Origin: Limnanthes douglasii subsp. nivea
Taxonomy: Eukaryota; Streptophyta; Magnoliopsida; Brassicales; Limnanthaceae
Direction: 5' to 3'
Assembly: GCA_036936605.1 (NCBI GenBank)
Contig: JAUPFV010000002.1
Span: 270,390,770-270,454,769 of the forward strand
DNA length: 64,000 nt
Position numbers and translations under genes: made by a program. Positions within the stretch are counted from its first letter, which is position 1. Every line of letters begins with the position of its first letter. Below the pieces are notes generated by a model. That model was given only the letters and a program-made list of their open reading frames with translations, had not been told where the DNA came from and made no database searches. Shown here one piece after another: positions 1 to 10,040 of this stretch.

Positions 1-19
1 GTATCCTGGAATCGGTGCC

Positions 20-483
20 TTGGTTCTTCAACATTTACCTTATATTTCTCAAAATACGAGAGTTGATGGCCTCTACCAGCAAGAACCCTCTCAAATCTAT
101 TCTACTCTGGGTCAAATTCTATGGGTCCTTATTTACGTCGACGTACACACCGCAAATAAGATTCACCTGAGTTTTTCCCGTATCTGCATCGTTATGGGTG
201 TTCTTGATGATTTTCTGGTACTATCGAAATCGTTTACATGAACAAGCCCATCCCGATAAGGATTGAATACTAATGGTTGCCTGATATCTGTAATAAGTGT
301 AGCTCATTTGACCACTTGGCATATAACTGTGTGGTAGAGCCCAACCATTATATCGAACTAAAGCCCAACCATCTCGATAAAATAGACCATCCTGTTCGCC
401 AGCCCAACGATTATGACCCTATGTTGAGTCACCGTCCTAAAAATAAGCTTATCGACCATAATATCCAGACTATAATGATCTAA
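20..483 (+). pseudogene. LINE ORF1 remnant with CCHC knuckle
   Basis: This is the decayed 3' part of the ORF1 (gag-like) gene of a plant non-LTR retrotransposon. The frame reads WVLIYVDVHTANKIHLSF, then a stop and a frame change, then MPDICNKCSSFDHLAYNC. That order (a V-L-V-D-V core strand, then an L/M-P-D-x-C start to a zinc knuckle) is typical of the DUF4283/zf-CCHC_4 proteins of plant LINEs. The knuckle fits C-x2-C-x4-H-x4-C at about 289-330. In life such proteins bind the element RNA. It is not functional: the frame is broken near 241 and the N-terminus lies outside the window or is lost. LINE ORF2 sequence follows on the same strand, which supports the call. Confidence 0.6.
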
Positions 484-1319
484 TGATGAGATTCGATGGG
501 ATACTAGAGTCGCACATCACGAAGGCTGCGCTACAAGTGTTGTTATTTAAATCAATTATGGTGACTCATACCACTCATTAGAGATTGTCTCACCTACTAT
601 GTTATTTTTAAATCATATTATGCTTATATGCCTCTTAGAAACTAAAGTTAGAGAATGCAATATCCAGAATATCATGAAACCTATTCTCCTTATTTGGCAT
701 TATAAGACCAGCCATAGCTTGTATTCTTTATGACGTATCTAGTTTACCTGAAACATTGGTGTCTATATAACTATATTATGGGCTGCATGATCAATCACTC
801 TTTCTCTAATGTTATCTTCTTTATTTTTGTTATTTATGGTTTCAATAATACCTCTGACCGTATTCCCCTCTAACATGACACCACCACCCTCTCCTTCTGT
901 CACCAAGGCATCCCTTATATTGCTCTTAGTGAATCAACGATAACGGGAAACCAGAGGATCAAACGAGTAATATAGACCTCTGGACCCCTTCTATTAATGG
1001 GTTCAGCCATTGTTGTTACAACAACAAACTCACGGATCTCCATACTATTGGCTTTTAATTTTATTGGTCGAATAAACACCCATTTAGATGATCGGTTTCC
1101 CAATTCTTTCACCCACTATGATTACCCGTGTACATCCGATCAAACTTCAACCACACTATTCCTTAACACCCTACTACTTCTTTACAAAACCTTTCTGCCA
1201 CTTCACCATGTGGAAATCCCACCCCAATTATCATTCCCTCGTTAATAATAGCTAGAATTTCCCCTTATATACATCATCTCTTCCAAAATCCACCGCCTGC
1301 AAACCTCTATTTCTTACCT
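484..1319. other. LINE interior, no readable domain
   Basis: No domain is recognisable. The short open frames on both strands (for example 997-1245 plus and 915-1112 minus) have no family resemblance I can see. By position it should hold the ORF1/ORF2 junction and the endonuclease and reverse transcriptase part of the LINE, heavily deleted: the intact part of such an element would be several kb. Confidence 0.35.
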
Positions 1320-2097
1320 TAACATGAAATAATCAAGCCACATAAGTAAGAAGGCTGATAAAGCCTGTTATACGTTTCTTCTTATACAAGAGGGTCTAGG
1401 TCATGACTTTATTAATCCTACTCGTATTGACGCTGAAATCAATGCCTCCAAGAACTACATATTCTTCAGTCGTGCTAAAGAGTCATACATTCAAAAACAT
1501 CGCAAAAAAATAGCTCAAACTAGAGGACCGTAACTCTACATTCTTCCACAACAGCATCAAGATAAGAATGTCAATGAACAAAATTTTATCAACCTCTGAC
1601 TCTAATGGTAATATTATCAACAACCCAAAAGCTGTTACTGACATATTTATTAACCATTTCATAAAATTTTCGGGAGATAGACCTCCCTTCTACCCCCCCC
1701 CCTACCTACCATGTCCTTGATAAAGTCAGGATTCTGATCATGAATTGAACTACTTTCCTCAAGTATTTCTGGTCTATTTTGAGCGACATCTCCTCCATGA
1801 TCTGATATAACTAGATTCTAACAAAAAAGTTAATGAAAAAAATTTATGGAATCTTTTTGTTGGCTCTTCTAATAGTTAGGGGTGGAAAAATATTCTTAGT
1901 CTTAGGCTCTTTGCCTCCAAACTCTATAAAGATTTAGTTAGTAACAGATTTTCCACCTCTCTCTAGTACGACCTTTGGTTATTGTCTAACTCCCTCATCG
2001 ACCGTTACGGTCCTAGTATCATTTGTTATGCTAGATTTCACAACAACAACATCGCCTCTGATATTATCAGTAGTGGCTCGTAAAACTGGCCTAGCCA
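1320..2097 (+). pseudogene. LINE ORF2 C-terminal remnant (RT flank and zf-RVT)
   Basis: Pieces of LINE ORF2 are visible in several frames. Around 1440-1680 the translation runs NASKNYIFFSRAKESY, then STFFHNSIKIRMSMNK, then a SNGNIINNPKAV stretch, matching the segment before the reverse transcriptase of plant LINEs. Around 1880-2090 it reads SLRLFASKLYKDLVSN, STSLWYDLWLLSNSLIDRYG, then IASDIISSGSWPS. This is the classic zf-RVT C-terminal region (W-R-K-I-L..., S-x-W-x-D-x-W, L-I-D-R-x-G). The catalytic RT core between them is missing or unreadable. Frameshifts and stops show it is long dead. The frame is cut at 2097 by the Copia insertion and resumes at 5947. Confidence 0.7.
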
Positions 2098-2499
2098 TGA
2101 TGATTCCAAAAATATCCAAAGGGTAATTTTGTAAAATATATTTCGAGTAAAGTCACACATGTGTTAGAGAGATAAGTTAACGTGTGAATTTTAGAGAGAG
2201 AGAGAGAGATAATATATAAAAAATGGCTGATCACCATTAATTTTGTCCCTCTTCCAAAAAAGGTAAGAGACTTTATATAGTAATGATATTGCACCCTTAG
2301 ACCTACATGGTTAATGGGCATATACGGATACCCCATAATGGTTATTCCATTCTATTCGTTAACTAACATTAAACATATTTATTTCTTATTACATAAAATA
2401 CCCTTAATATTACACACTTATTAGATTAGTATCACAAAGGATATTATGGTATAATATTTTACTAGTTCAATGTGCGGGTCAGATAATTCGGTCATTATA
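2098..2499 (+). repeat. Copia 5' LTR
   Basis: Direct repeat of 5560-5946. Long stretches align, such as AACATTAAACATATTTATT, the CTTCCAAAAAAGGTAA segment and the terminal GATAATTCGGTC. A short AG microsatellite near 2196-2209 is an addition over the other LTR. The 3' end reads ATTATA where the partner has CTTATCA, so the terminal CA has mutated. Confidence 0.75.
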
Positions 2500-2559
2500 A
2501 GTAGCCTTTTAGTCCTTGTAAATATTATTCAGAAGGACTAAGTCTAGTACTGCTTTGGA

Positions 2560-5100
2560 ATTTTTCATGCCCGTGTTCCAAATATTCGGGCGGACTAATA
2601 TCTGATACAGGTCTGTCTATGTCTTTCACTTTAGATATTCCTTCAGCTTTGTGGATTTTAGATTATGGCGTATCTCGTCATATGTAGCGGTACATGTCAT
2701 ATTTTGCTTCTTTGTCTCCTATTTCACCAATATTAGTCTTGTCTGCTAGTGATACATCAATATCAGTAGAGGCTGTTGGGTCTATTTCTACCCAACATTT
2801 ATCACTTCCTGATGTTTATATGTTCCAAAACTTGCCTTAAATCTTATTTCAGATAGTCAGTTATGTAAATCTGGTCAATAGGTCTTCTTTTCTGATTATG
2901 CCTACGTTATACAAGATTAACGTACTCAAAAATTGATTAGGATAAACCGTAGATTGGGAGAGCTCTATATCTTCGATGAAGTTAAAGTCGTTAATGTTGC
3001 AGCTTCTAGTGTCGATTTGTCTTCTTTTTGTTTGAGTTCATCGTAATCTGATTTTTATCACTGACATATCCGTTTGGGACATGTCTATGCGTCACGTACA
3101 AATTTTTTAGTCTCCACATGTATTTTCGGCCATATAAATACTTGTAAAATTTCTGACTGTAGTGGATGTAAACTAGTCAAATTTTCGGCTTTACCTTTTA
3201 ATAAAAGTGTCTCTTCTTCTATTGCTCCTTTTGATTTAATTCATGCTGATGTCTAGGGTCCATCTCCTGTCTCCACAAAGGGTGGTTCGTCCTATTATGT
3301 ATCTTTCAATGATGATTATACTCGATATAATTAGATTTATCTTATGAAATGAAGATCAAATTTCCTTAGAATTTATAATGAATTTCGAGAACTTGTTAAG
3401 ACTCAACCTTTTGTTAATGCTTCAGGTGTGACTTAAGGATGAATATACATATAATGATTTTACTCAGTTACTTGCATCTAATGGTACCATACCTCAGTCT
3501 TCTTGCACTGACACCTCTCATCAGAATGGTATTGCAGAAGGAAAACATCATCACCTTGTTGAGACTGCTCGTTCTTTGCTTTTATTTACTGAGTTCCTAC
3601 TATTTCTTACGGAAAAGCAATTCATATTGTTGTATATGTGATTAATCTAATTCCCACTGTACATAATTCAGGGGTGTCTCTCGTTCAAAAGTTATATGGA
3701 CAACCCACAGATTATTCTTCTTTATGAGTGTTTGGATGTACATGTTTTATCCTCCGTCCTCATGTAGAACACAACAAATTAAGTCATAAAACCACAATAT
3801 GTGTTTTCTTGGGTTATGGTGTTAGACATAAAGGTTATCGTTGTTTTGATCCTACTAGTCAGAAACTTTGTGTCTCTCAACATGTTACATTTCTTGAGCA
3901 TATCCCATTTTATTCGATTCTGGCAAAATCACGTGATATAACAAGTACCAAACTTTGGATTGTTCATATTATTGAAAATAATAAAGACATACCCATTTAC
4001 ATTGATGTGTCTGGTATTACTTCTACAACAGATTATACTACTTCAACTCCATCAATTCCTGAATCAGATCCTTCTTTTGGTGAACCAATAGCTCCACCCC
4101 TCATAAGATCTACTCATCCAAGTAAGTCTACCAAACTATAATATTTTATATATTCTTTTTATTCGGCTTCTTTTGTCTCCTTCATAGCAAACATACATGA
4201 TTTATATGAACCTTAGTCATTTAAAGAAGCAGTTTGTGATCCTCGTTGGTAAAATGAAATAGTCGAAGAGCTTACTACTCTTTACTAGACTCATACATGG
4301 GATATAGTTAAACTTTCATCCGGTAAACATATAATTGGCTCTCGATGGGTTTTTAAAATTAAAAGAAAGTCTGATGGTCAGTTGAAAGATATAAGGCTCA
4401 TCTTGTAGCAAAAGGGTATTCATAGAAGTATGGTATGGATTATATGATGAGACATTTACCCCAGTGGCAAAAATAATGATTGTTCGTACTCTTATTGCGG
4501 TTGCATCATTTAGCCAGTAGAAGATCTTCCAACTATATGTCAAAATGCATTTTTGAATGGTGATATTTATGAGGAGGTTTACATGACTCCGCATCCTGGT
4601 GCTGTTCACCAACCATGTGAAGTTTGTCTACTTTGAAAAGATTTATATGGTCTCAAACACGCTTCTCGTGCTTGGTTTTAAAAATTCTATACGATTATTA
4701 CTTCACTTGGTTTTCTTGCTACTAATCGTGATTCGGCCTTATTTATCATATACACGCGTGCAAGACAAATTATTTTATCCATATATGTAGATGATATGAT
4801 CATTATATGCGATTATATTGATGGTATCGATGCAGTAAAACATGATTTGACTCATCGTTTTGTGATGGAGGACTTGAACTATTACGTTATTTTCTAGGTA
4901 TTAAGGTGGCTCACTTTCCAAAAGGTTATATTCTCTCTCAGACAAAATATATATCTAATTTATTTAAGCTAACACAACTTTATGATAACAAGACGGTAGA
5001 TACCTCTTTTGAAACCAATGTTCGGTACTCTCCGACTGATGGTGTAGAGCCAAATCTATATCAAACACTTATAGGGACCTTTGAAGGACTATATTGATAT
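2560..5100 (+). pseudogene. Copia pol remnant: protease, integrase, reverse transcriptase
   Basis: Domains appear in Copia order with many stops and frame changes. The protease is near 2650 (WILDYGVSRHM; the catalytic D-S-G is now D-Y-G). The gag-pre-integrase segment is near 3074-3180 (GHVYAS..., then C-x2-C). The integrase is near 3195-3700 (DLIHADV, GGSSYYVSFNDDYTRY). The integrase C-terminal motif at 3728-3900 reads FGCTCFILRP and GYRCFDPTSQK. The reverse transcriptase at about 4200-5095 has RWVFKIKRKSDGQL, LDVKNAFLNGDI, the catalytic IYVDDMII near 4780-4803, then FLGIKVAHFPKGYILSQ. RNase H cannot be found. The product would have copied the element RNA and integrated it; no frame is long enough to be active. 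Confidence 0.8.
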
Positions 5101-5559
5101 TTTTCTTTTCACACCTTTTTTAGGGAATTGTGGCTTCTAGCCGGCCAAAACTACTTTATTTGGTACTTTTCCTGGTTTTGGAAAGAATCAGACTCGGTCT
5201 CATCTTCCTCAAAAACTTCTTCTTCCCCAACCTAAGGAATTTCTGAACGGACATTTCTTAGTCGAATTACTATTATTTCTTCTCATGAATTTAACGCTGA
5301 GATTTCATCTCACAATCGATATTAATGCGTCTTTAGGGTTAACTGACCTTGTTGCTCTTTGTAGTGATGTTAGGGTTGAGCACATCAAGCCAACTGATCG
5401 GAACCTTCTCCAAATATGAATCATTTGGTAACTATCATAAGATCCACTTGTATCTTAGAATTCATCTCACACTAAATTCTGAAGAGAAGCCTAGCACGCC
5501 AATGGTTTTGGATGTTTGTATCCAAATACTTGTTTAGGCTCCACTATAGTCGTCACTCA
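5101..5559. other. Unassigned segment before Copia 3' LTR
   Basis: RNase H should sit here but none of the six frames shows its motifs. The change in character begins right after YQTLIGTFEGLY, where an intact Copia element would read into the TRPDI segment. Replacement by foreign DNA or extreme decay are both possible. Confidence 0.4.
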
Positions 5560-5946
5560 TGACTCGAGAATATCCCAGGGGTAATTGTGTAAAGTATAAT
5601 TCAAGTAAAGTCATACATGTGATAGAGATATAAGTTAACATGCTAATTCTAAAGAGAGATACAATCTGTAAAAAGTGGTTGATCAACATTAATTTTTTCT
5701 TCTTCCAAAAAAGGTAAAAGGTTTTATATTGTAGTCATATTGGGCCATTGGGCCTACATGGTTAATTGGCCTATATGGATAATCCATAAGGGACTATTCC
5801 ATCACATTAATTCACTAACATTAAACATATTTATTCCTTAGTACATAAAATACTCTCAATATTACACACTTATGGTACTATAAAATAAATTTTGGTCCAG
5901 TATTTTACCGGTTTGATATGAGGGTCGGATAATTCGGTCCTTATCA
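5560..5946 (+). repeat. Copia 3' LTR
   Basis: Partner of 2098-2499, starting TGACTCGAG and ending CCTTATCA. It is followed at once by AGCCA, the duplicated target site. Confidence 0.75.
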
Positions 5947-5951
5947 AGCCA
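5947..5951. repeat. Copia target-site duplication (AGCCA)
   Basis: AGCCA at 5947-5951 equals 2093-2097 directly before the 5' LTR. Five base pairs is the usual duplication length for LTR retrotransposons. Confidence 0.75.
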
Positions 5952-6110
5952 AATATGTTCGGACAGGCGGTATCACCAAGCTCACTTGCTCAAAATCGAT
6001 AACGCTATAAATTTGCTTCTCGTCAAATTGTGAGGATGTCAAATTCGGGATTTTTAATCATGACGAGATTTTTTTAATAATAAGCAGCACTTATCATCAT
6101 ATTAGGCCCT
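5947..6110 (+). pseudogene. Continuation of the interrupted LINE ORF2
   Basis: Joining 2097 to 5952 restores the line of the zf-RVT region. The pieces on either side of the Copia insertion then form one LINE C-terminus, although the part after 5947 is poorly preserved and its end cannot be fixed. Confidence 0.4.
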
Positions 6111-6116
6111 CATGGC

Positions 6117-6491
6117 CTAAGGTCTCTTCGGCAAACCTCGTTTATAAAAAAAATATAACAGTCTCATACACACTTTTATCATCTGACTTGCATCCAGGTA
6201 AAACTTACCACGCGTGACAAGCTCATCATCTGGGGTTACAACATCGTCCCCTACTGTTTTCTCTATAACCTTTATCTGGAATCCACCAATCACTCGCTGG
6301 TGGATTACCCCTTCTCCAAACTTGTCTGGAAGGGATGCGCAATGAAGCTCAACTTCTGATACTCTACTTTTGAATGGCTTAACTGGCTTCACAATGCTAG
6401 CTCTTGGACCCCCGCCCACACATGCCTTGGGCACCTCTGCGTGTTTTTTTCTATGCGGTGATTTATCACTTGTGACTGAAAATAAATACAA
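6117..6491 (-). other. Unrecognised open frame, possible exon
   Basis: An open frame of about 124 codons on the minus strand, richer in charged residues and more protein-like than its AT-rich surroundings (for example VELHCASLPDKFGEGVIHQR and TPDDELVTRGKFYLDASQM). I do not recognise the family. The coding-like part is bounded by a possible acceptor near 6480 (TTTTCAG-like on the minus strand) and a possible GTGTGT donor after DASQMIK near 6175. It could therefore be a captured exon, or chance. No partner exon was found nearby. Confidence 0.25.
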
Positions 6492-6881
6492 AGATTTTCA
6501 CTAAATCAACATCGATTGAGTATGTCATCTCTTATCGCATCCTTTTCAACCTCCGCTACAAATTTCACGATACGAAAATCATTTAGTCTTGATTTATGTT
6601 ACCATTATTATTAAATATGCACCATTATTTTTTAACAGAATTTTTATGTAAACATTTGCGAAAAACACCAAAATAAAATTTAAAGCATACCAATTGTGCT
6701 CCGTAACAAAAACACTTATACACTTATACACTTTAACTATATATATATATATATATAATTTAAACATTTTTAATAATATATTAAAAATACAAAGTATAAG
6801 CTATAACTTTTTTTATGGAGCATTCTCTAGTCTACTGATACAATTTAAAATAAAATATTCTTTCATTATTTGTTTCATAAT
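6492..6881. other. AT-rich intergenic stretch with (TA)n
   Basis: No gene is seen. It contains a perfect TA microsatellite at about 6738-6757 and otherwise low-complexity AT-rich sequence. Confidence 0.6.
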
Positions 6882-7285
6882 TGGGATGGCAATGGGCCGT
6901 CCGCGGGTTGGATTTGGGCCGGCCTGCTTGAGTTCGTTTTTTACACGTGAGTCCGAACCCGGCTCAATCCGTTTCCGGGTTCATGAGCCCGTCCGTTAAT
7001 GTCCGCCGGTCAATCCGACCCGACCCGCTAACATTAATTTTAATATTTTTTAAATATTTTTCAATCTGTTTTAAATATATTAATTTATTTTTTAAATATA
7101 TTATTTTTTATTATATATAGAAATATTATTTTTATATATTTTATGATTTTCAGACCGGAATAGGCCGGACAAATTTAAAACCCGAACCCGGCCGAACCTG
7201 GTCCAAACCCGGCCCGTTTTAAGTTCGGGCCGGACAAAACTCGACCAAACCGGATCGGACCGGACAACACCCGAATTGCAACCCA
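6882..7285. mobile_element. GC-rich MITE-like element (hAT-type ends)
   Basis: A 404-bp block with GC-rich ends and an AT-rich middle. The left end reads TGGGATGGCAATGGG and the right end, on the other strand, TGGGTTGCAATTCGG. These imperfect terminal inverted repeats resemble the T-A-G-G-G-x-T-G-G-C-A-A ends of plant hAT elements. Both ends carry many copies of CCGG/CCCGAAC-type words on opposite strands. The flanking 8-mers (TTCATAAT and TATTTAAT) agree at only 5 of 8 positions, so a target duplication is not demonstrated. There is no coding capacity. Confidence 0.5.
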
Positions 7286-7431
7286 TATTTAATAGGTAAA
7301 AGATACACAAAATGTCAAGATAAGGTATGATTCTAGTGTAAAAAAACAAAAGGATCAGTAATTAGGTACGTCTAGGGGTGTCAAACGGGTTGAACCTGCA
7401 CCAACCCGCACCGTTTAAATCAAAACCACGG

Positions 7432-7560
7432 GTTGCAGTCCTGCCGGGTTGCAGTCCTGCCGGGTTGCGGTCCTGGTGGGTTGCGGTCCTGCCGGGTTGC
7501 GGTCCTGCCGGGTTGCGGTCCTGCCGGGTTGACGGTCTGGCGGTCCTGCCAGATTGCAGT
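7432..7560 (+). repeat. Subterminal 16-bp repeats of hAT copy 1
   Basis: Six to seven head-to-tail copies of a 16-bp unit, GGGTTGCGGTCCTGCC, with small changes. The same words occur near the right end (about 10455-10540), and fewer copies occur at both ends of the second element. Subterminal repeats in hAT elements are normally transposase-binding sites; that role is inferred here from position only. Confidence 0.7.
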
Positions 7561-8354
7561 CCTAATGGGCCAGTTTAATAGAAAAACCGCCAGTTCAAAC
7601 CACCAGACGAACCATTTAAGAACCGTTTATCCGTTCGTTTATCAGAATATTTTATAATGTTATTTAAAATTAATTTGTAAGTGTTAATTGAATCTAATTT
7701 CAATAATTGAGATTTAATTATTCTATTTTATGTATTTTAATTTAAATATGTTATCATTTTAATCGAAATTTTATAATCATAAGTTACATTCTAAAATAAT
7801 AATTGTAATTTGATTTCGATACGTTTGATTATATATTTATATTTATGTATTTAAGATATTTTATTTAATATTATGTAGATATTAAATAAAATAAGTACAT
7901 CTACTTGTATTTCGATTACAACTTTCAATAATTGTAAAAATATAAAAATAAAAATTTGATTGTCTTAAATAAGATATCGTAAACAATATAATTGTAAAAT
8001 GATTTGTATATTGTTTTAACATACTAGATATTTAAGATGTTATATTTAATATTATGTACATATTAAATTATATATACCTATTAGACATATAATTGTATTC
8101 TAATTTTAAATAATTAGGTGATTTGTATATTGTTTAGAACCGATTCGGAATCGAAATAAAAATTTATTAAAAACTAAGAGATTAGGAAATATAGACAAAT
8201 ATTAATAACTAAGTTAGTAATATGTCTTTAATAATTAAAAGTTTAATATCAAAACCAATCATAAAAAAATAAAAAAATATAAAAGCCGAATAATCAATAA
8301 TTAAATAATATATGATCATTGACAATGTGGATAATGTTAGATTACTTGGGATTC

Positions 8355-8574
8355 TTTTATATAGATTGACACTTTCATCTTCAATGGTAACTATCGATGT
8401 GGGATTCTTTTAAACAAAACTCCTCTTCAATTGTAAGTATAGATTTGGAGTTTTGTTTAAAAGAATCTCACATCTATAGTTACTACCATTAAAGAGGAGT
8501 TTTGTTTAAAAGAATCCCAAAAAATCCCACATCGATAGTTACCATTGAAGATGAAAGTGTCAATCTATATAAAA
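8355..8574. repeat. Inverted repeat with snRNA-type promoter elements
   Basis: Left arm 8355-8430 and right arm 8491-8574 are near-perfect inverted copies (about 75 bp; the right arm has an extra 8 bp). Each carries ATCCCACATCG (plus strand 8524-8534; minus strand about 8395-8405) followed about 31 bp later by TATATAAA (plus 8566-8573). ATCCCACATCG matches the plant U-snRNA upstream sequence element RTCCCACATCG. The centre-to-centre spacing to the TATA, about 40 bp, is that of Pol II snRNA genes. A CA...AGTTAAAA word resembling the plant snRNA 3' box lies near 8633-8653. No known snRNA sequence lies between. It may instead be a MITE or TRIM-derived repeat that happens to carry this promoter. 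Confidence 0.5.
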
Positions 8575-8773
8575 GGAGGCACAAACACACCCTCTCACCT
8601 ACCAAGTCTTGGGCAACTACTTGAATGCCTAACATGGTGATTAATAGTTAAAAATTTTGAATTAATTTTTTAAAGGTTTTGGTTTTCAACAGTTAAAAAA
8701 AAATTCTAAAAAAGAAAAAAAATTCTAAAAAATAAAAAAAATTCATAAGTCTGGGCCATCCGGACAAATCTCC

Positions 8774-8851
8774 GGATGGTCCGAATTTCCGGTCCGGGCG
8801 GATGGTCCGAATTTCCGGTCCGGGCGGATGGTCCGAATTTCCGGTCCGGGC
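8774..8851 (+). repeat. 26-bp GC-rich tandem repeat, three copies
   Basis: Three copies of a 26-bp unit starting GGATGGTCCGAATTTCC at about 8774, 8800 and 8826. They lie just upstream of the TATA palindrome. Copy 2 of the element has a different but related GC-rich tandem at the same place (CGGACGAAATGTCCGG units near 35820-35870). Confidence 0.8.
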
Positions 8852-8913
8852 GTTCGGAGATTACGTCCGGATGGTTCCGAATTTTTTGTTTTTCGTTTTT
8901 TTAATTTTTTTTG

Positions 8914-8939
8914 GGTCTCCTCTATAAATAGAGGAGACC
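8914..8939 (+). promoter_or_regulatory. TATA box inside a perfect palindrome (hAT copy 1)
   Basis: The arms GGTCTCCTC (8914-8922) and GAGGAGACC (8931-8939) are perfect reverse complements, and exactly TATAAATA (8923-8930) forms the loop. A pyrimidine-rich leader with repeated CTCTAAATCTCT-like words follows. This is probably the promoter of the element's original gene, since copy 2 keeps the same arrangement upstream of an open frame. Confidence 0.7.
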
Positions 8940-9366
8940 TCAAATCCAAACTCATAAATTCATATACTCTTCTCTATGTTTCTCTAAATCTCTCTACTTG
9001 TTCTAAATATTATAGAAAACTCAAATTTCTTATTTTACATATTGTAGTCCTACTTTCGGAATTGTTTGATTTTTTTTTTCGCAAATTGTTTCTATTTGAT
9101 AAAAACACTTCAAACACTTCAATAACGGGGTAACATTATAATAGCTCAATTAAGAGCTTCGTATAATTTATCAAGTTATTTAATTGTTATAACTTATAGT
9201 AATTTAAATTAGTTCTTTTAATTCTAATTTTATTAGTTGTTATTGCTTGTTATTAGTTGTATTAGTTGGTATTAGTATAAATTTAGTTTTTATTATTTGC
9301 GATATTAATTAGTTTCGATTAGTATTTTATTGCATATTTAAAAAAAACGTTGTTTTAAGTTTTAAA

Positions 9367-9423
9367 ATGCCTATAAATCGTAGACTTACTAATACTCACC
9401 AATCCGCTAATTTTCACTTGTAA
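9367..9423 (+). pseudogene. Residual first codons of the hAT-internal gene
   Basis: After the leader shared with copy 2, the first ATG opens an 18-codon frame (MPINRRLTNTHQSANFHL) and then stops. It sits where copy 2 has its 159-codon frame, so it looks like a truncated version of the internal gene, although the residues themselves differ from copy 2. Confidence 0.35.
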
Positions 9424-9589
9424 TGAATGATGTTTGTGATAACCAAAACAAATTAATAGTGACCAAAATGTAATAATAATTTTATAATCATTATTAAAAT
9501 TACAATAATAAAATTCAAAATTTAATATTAAAATTATAACAATATAACTTGTAATCTTTTACCATGATAAAATATGATTTTGGTTTAAA

Positions 9590-10040
9590 AAATAATAAAT
9601 AACATTTGTGATATTTAAAACCAAATCACAATAATAATATTCAAAATGTAATATTAAAATTATAACAATATAACTTAAAAATAATAAATAACACTTGTAA
9701 TATTTAAAACCAAATCACAATAATAAAATTCAAAATGTAATATTAAAATTATAACAATATAACTTAAAAATAATAAATAACACTTGTAATATTTAAAACC
9801 AAATCACAATAATAAAATTCAAAATGTAATATTAAAATTATAACAATATAACTTAAAAATAATAAATAACACGTGTAATATTTAAAACCTAATCACAATA
9901 ATAAAATTCAAAATGTCATATTAAAATTATAACAATATAACTTAAAAATAGTAAATAACACTTGTAATATTTAAAACCAAATCACAATAATAAAATTTAA
10001 AATGTAATATTAAAATTATAACAATATAACTTGTAATATT
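9590..10040. repeat. 89-bp AT-rich tandem array in hAT copy 1
   Basis: About five copies of an AT-rich unit with a regular 89-bp period, marked by the word AACACTTGTAATATTTAAAA near 9690, 9779, 9868 and 9957. Related, less regular units continue to about 10200. The same unit occurs in the right part of copy 2 (about 36780-37150) in fewer copies. Confidence 0.8.

Larger units (their letters stand above)
2098..5946 (+). mobile_element. Decayed Ty1/Copia element, nested in a LINE
   Basis: Two direct repeats of about 400 bp (2098-2499 and 5560-5946), both beginning TGA, the second ending CA, flank a Copia-type pol remnant. The 5 bp before the left repeat (2093-2097, AGCCA) are repeated exactly after the right one (5947-5951), as expected for a target-site duplication. 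The LTRs look only about three-quarters to four-fifths identical by eye, so the insertion is old. The internal part is only 3.06 kb: gag is absent, and the segment where RNase H should be (5101-5559) is not recognisable. No tRNA-Met primer site follows the left LTR and no clear polypurine tract precedes the right one. It is a degenerate or non-autonomous copy. Confidence 0.8.

Noticed and set aside
7433..7657. Open frames with repeated SCRVAVLPGCG-like protein sequence
   Set aside because: They are translations of the 16-bp subterminal hAT repeat and not a protein gene.
8590..8650. Possible small nuclear RNA gene after the upstream element and TATA box
   Set aside because: The transcript region matches no known snRNA, so it is kept only as a finding and not called as an RNA gene.
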